From a virus: a DNA stretch of 46,133 bases. Shown one piece after another: positions 44,630-46,133 of the stretch (position 1 is the stretch's first letter; every line of letters starts with the position of its first letter). The notes under the pieces are model-generated. The model saw only the letters and a program-made list of their open reading frames with translations, searched no databases and was not told the DNA's origin. Where the stretch lies: positions 1 to 46,133 of the IMG/VR virus record IMGVR_UViG_3300035661_000105. One strand, written 5' to 3'. The translations under genes and the position numbers were made by a program.

Positions 44630-46133
44630 TATAGTGTCCCTATGTCGACTTGAAGCTCAAGCGCCTGGATACGCAGGGGCGCGTTACACTTGTGGCGGAG
44701 ATGGTAGGCCCTCCGTATGAACGTTCCTTCATTCTCCAGAATCGGCTTCTGACTATTCATATTGACCTCGCGGAAGTTAGTCCACTTGGTCTCTTCGTAA
44801 TCCTGGTCGTTGTGACGGACCTGCAGGACGCTACCCTCCGCTCGGTCGCCTACAAACTCCATCAAGCTCAACGTCTTCCGTCTCCGTGTCCCTCCGTCAA
44901 AGTTCGGGGTGTAGATATCTACCGTGATCAGATCCCCGTCATCTGTGTAGTAACTGCCGTCGAACTGGTACAGCTTACCGTTCGTTTCATGTTGGAGGAT
45001 TAGACCTAACGAGTCACTGTACGTCGCGCCGACGATGGGCCAGTAATTCCCATTCACGTCCGTCCACTGCGCCCAGGTCTTATCCGCCATGTCATAGACG
45101 AGGGTAATGTTCTCGGCAATCAGTGTGATCCCGTAGAACCGATGCCCCTCGAACTTTAAGGCGAACGAACGGACCTGGGAGAAGTCTGCCGCCCCGAGTA
45201 ACCGTTCAATAGGCTTGGTCGAAACGATCTGGGCCTTGAGACCTTCCACCTGCAACACCTGCGGAGCCGCCGACCTATTCGTCGCAATCCAGAGTAGCAC
45301 GCCGTCCATGTCCTGCACAGAGTCTGCGTGCTTACAACCGTAGCTGAGCTTCGCGCCCTGGACAGGAGACAGCGGACTGGCCGTCGTATTCGCGGCGTCG
45401 TAGAATACTTCCGTCGACCACTGCCCGAGTGCTAGTACGTACACCAGCTGCTTCGCCAATGCCACGCCGCCATCGGACTCGATCTGCGCAGTGATCCTAT
45501 TCAAAATATCTGTCCAGCCCGTTGGGTCATTCAGACTCGTGCATCCCCTAATACTCGCATTCGAGTCCATGACATACGTCGTGCTGTCAAGATACACAAT
45601 ACCTTTGACAGTCGAAGAGGGAAAGTTGTTTGCGGTTGTAGCGGTACCGTTACCCGTGCCAACACCTGTGGCGATGAATGTAGTTCCAATGTTATTATCA
45701 GCAGCTCCGATCAAGGTAAAGTTAGTCGTACCGGGGACTAGAATGGTGTAGCTAGTACTCACAACGAAGGAGCCCGCGGTCACTGTGGTAAGGCTGCTGA
45801 TTTGAACTAGTCCGCTTACCTTGTCAAAGTTATACGTCGCGATGCCGTTACCCAACTGCAGCTTATGCGTCGCACCCAGGCAGGATGTAAACCGATACTG
45901 TCCTCCAGTAGTGTCCAGGATTCCTGCTTGTGCAACCCCGTTCAAGTACAGTGTCGCCCCGAAGATCGAGTATACGTCGCCTTCCCAGTTGAACACTCCG
46001 TAGCCCTTGCCCGTCTGTGTAGCCCCCGTCTGCTTTAGTCCGGGACGCTTGTACAACTGGTACTCGCCTTCCTTCTCCCCCTTCTCAACATACCCGTTGA
46101 GGAGCTTCGCATCCTTGCTCGTCGTGCCATCAC
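44629..46133 (-). CDS. P22 gp10-like packaged-DNA stabilisation/tail protein, main part (N-terminus at 205-1)
   Basis: Open from the right contig edge to 44629; joined to bases 205-1 the protein is 522 residues. The segment YKRPGLKQTGATQTGKGYGVF early, then WSTEVFYDAANTTASPLSPV and the WIATNRSAAPQVLQVEG beta-propeller-like repeats, match gp10-like stabilisation proteins (about 470-520 residues) that attach under the gp4 ring. The TTG at 46056 is internal and is not the start. Split only by the contig break. Confidence 0.85.
   Translation of the reverse strand, partial: DGTTSKDAKLLNGYVEKGEKEGEYQLYKRPGLKQTGATQTGKGYGVFNWEGDVYSIFGATLYLNGVAQAGILDTTGGQYRFTSCLGATHKLQLGNGIATYNFDKVSGLVQISSLTTVTAGSFVVSTSYTILVPGTTNFTLIGAADNNIGTTFIATGVGTGNGTATTANNFPSSTVKGIVYLDSTTYVMDSNASIRGCTSLNDPTGWTDILNRITAQIESDGGVALAKQLVYVLALGQWSTEVFYDAANTTASPLSPVQGAKLSYGCKHADSVQDMDGVLLWIATNRSAAPQVLQVEGLKAQIVSTKPIERLLGAADFSQVRSFALKFEGHRFYGITLIAENITLVYDMADKTWAQWTDVNGNYWPIVGATYSDSLGLILQHETNGKLYQFDGSYYTDDGDLITVDIYTPNFDGGTRRRKTLSLMEFVGDRAEGSVLQVRHNDQDYEETKWTNFREVNMNSQKPILENEGTFIRRAYHLRHKCNAPLRIQALELQVDIGTL
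45993..46133. repeat. Terminal direct repeat (contig overlap), right copy
   Basis: Right copy of the 141-base overlap with bases 1-141; one mismatch (T at 46119 against C at 127). It lies inside the gp10-like gene and shows the contig is circularly closed. Confidence 0.9.

Noticed and set aside
1-46133. Integrase, excisionase, CI-type repressor, CRISPR array or phage RNA polymerase
   Set aside because: I looked for tyrosine/serine recombinase motifs, repressor-like paired divergent genes, regular spaced repeats and single-subunit polymerase motifs and found none, so temperate lifestyle is not supported.

Overview
The window is an essentially complete genome of a tailed bacteriophage (Caudoviricetes) with a podovirus-like virion. 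Bases 1-141 recur at 45993-46133 with one mismatch, so the contig closes into a circle of about 45,992 bp, and one tail gene runs across the join. Evidence for a P22-type short tail is a large portal with a helical C-terminal barrel, gp4-like and gp10-like neck/tail proteins, and three ejection-type internal virion proteins, with no tape-measure or tail-sheath gene. I see no integrase, repressor gene, tRNA, CRISPR array or phage RNA polymerase. The host is probably a moderately GC-rich Pseudomonadota; this is inferred only from base composition, Shine-Dalgarno use and family resemblance.

Layout: two divergent transcription arms start around 11.6-11.9 kb. The minus arm (11501 down to 1, then 46133 down to 28830) carries, in order, small terminase, small proteins, large terminase, portal, a GroES-like protein, scaffold, decoration protein, major capsid protein interrupted downstream by an HNH endonuclease, a beta-helix protein, gp4-like and gp10-like tail proteins, a radical SAM enzyme, three internal virion proteins, fibre proteins and a lysis cassette. 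Genes are packed with ATGA and TAATG stop/start overlaps, so translational coupling is likely throughout. The plus arm (11937-28851) begins with many small unknown early genes separated by unusual repeats and hairpins. It then carries a recombination and replication module: Cas4/RecB-like nuclease, zinc proteins, Sak4-like ATPase, SSB-tip protein, ParB-methyltransferase fusion, uracil-DNA-glycosylase/family A polymerase fusion, DUF3987-like helicase and a helix-turn-helix protein. The arms converge near 28.84 kb.

The most striking feature is the 1979-residue internal virion protein (34953-40892). It contains a complete ECF-type sigma factor (sigma2 plus sigma4, residues about 982-1147) between hydrophobic helical hairpins of a type that recurs five times in the protein. 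Because the phage has no visible RNA polymerase, a plausible model is that the ejected protein spans the host envelope and delivers a sigma factor that redirects host RNA polymerase at infection, a sigma-based counterpart of the N4 virion RNA polymerase. A conserved palindromic motif occurs at three control positions (11571-11618, 16398-16443, 28314-28345) and is a candidate target for a phage regulator. A radical SAM enzyme encoded immediately upstream of the internal virion proteins is a second unusual element and hints at post-translational modification of a virion component.
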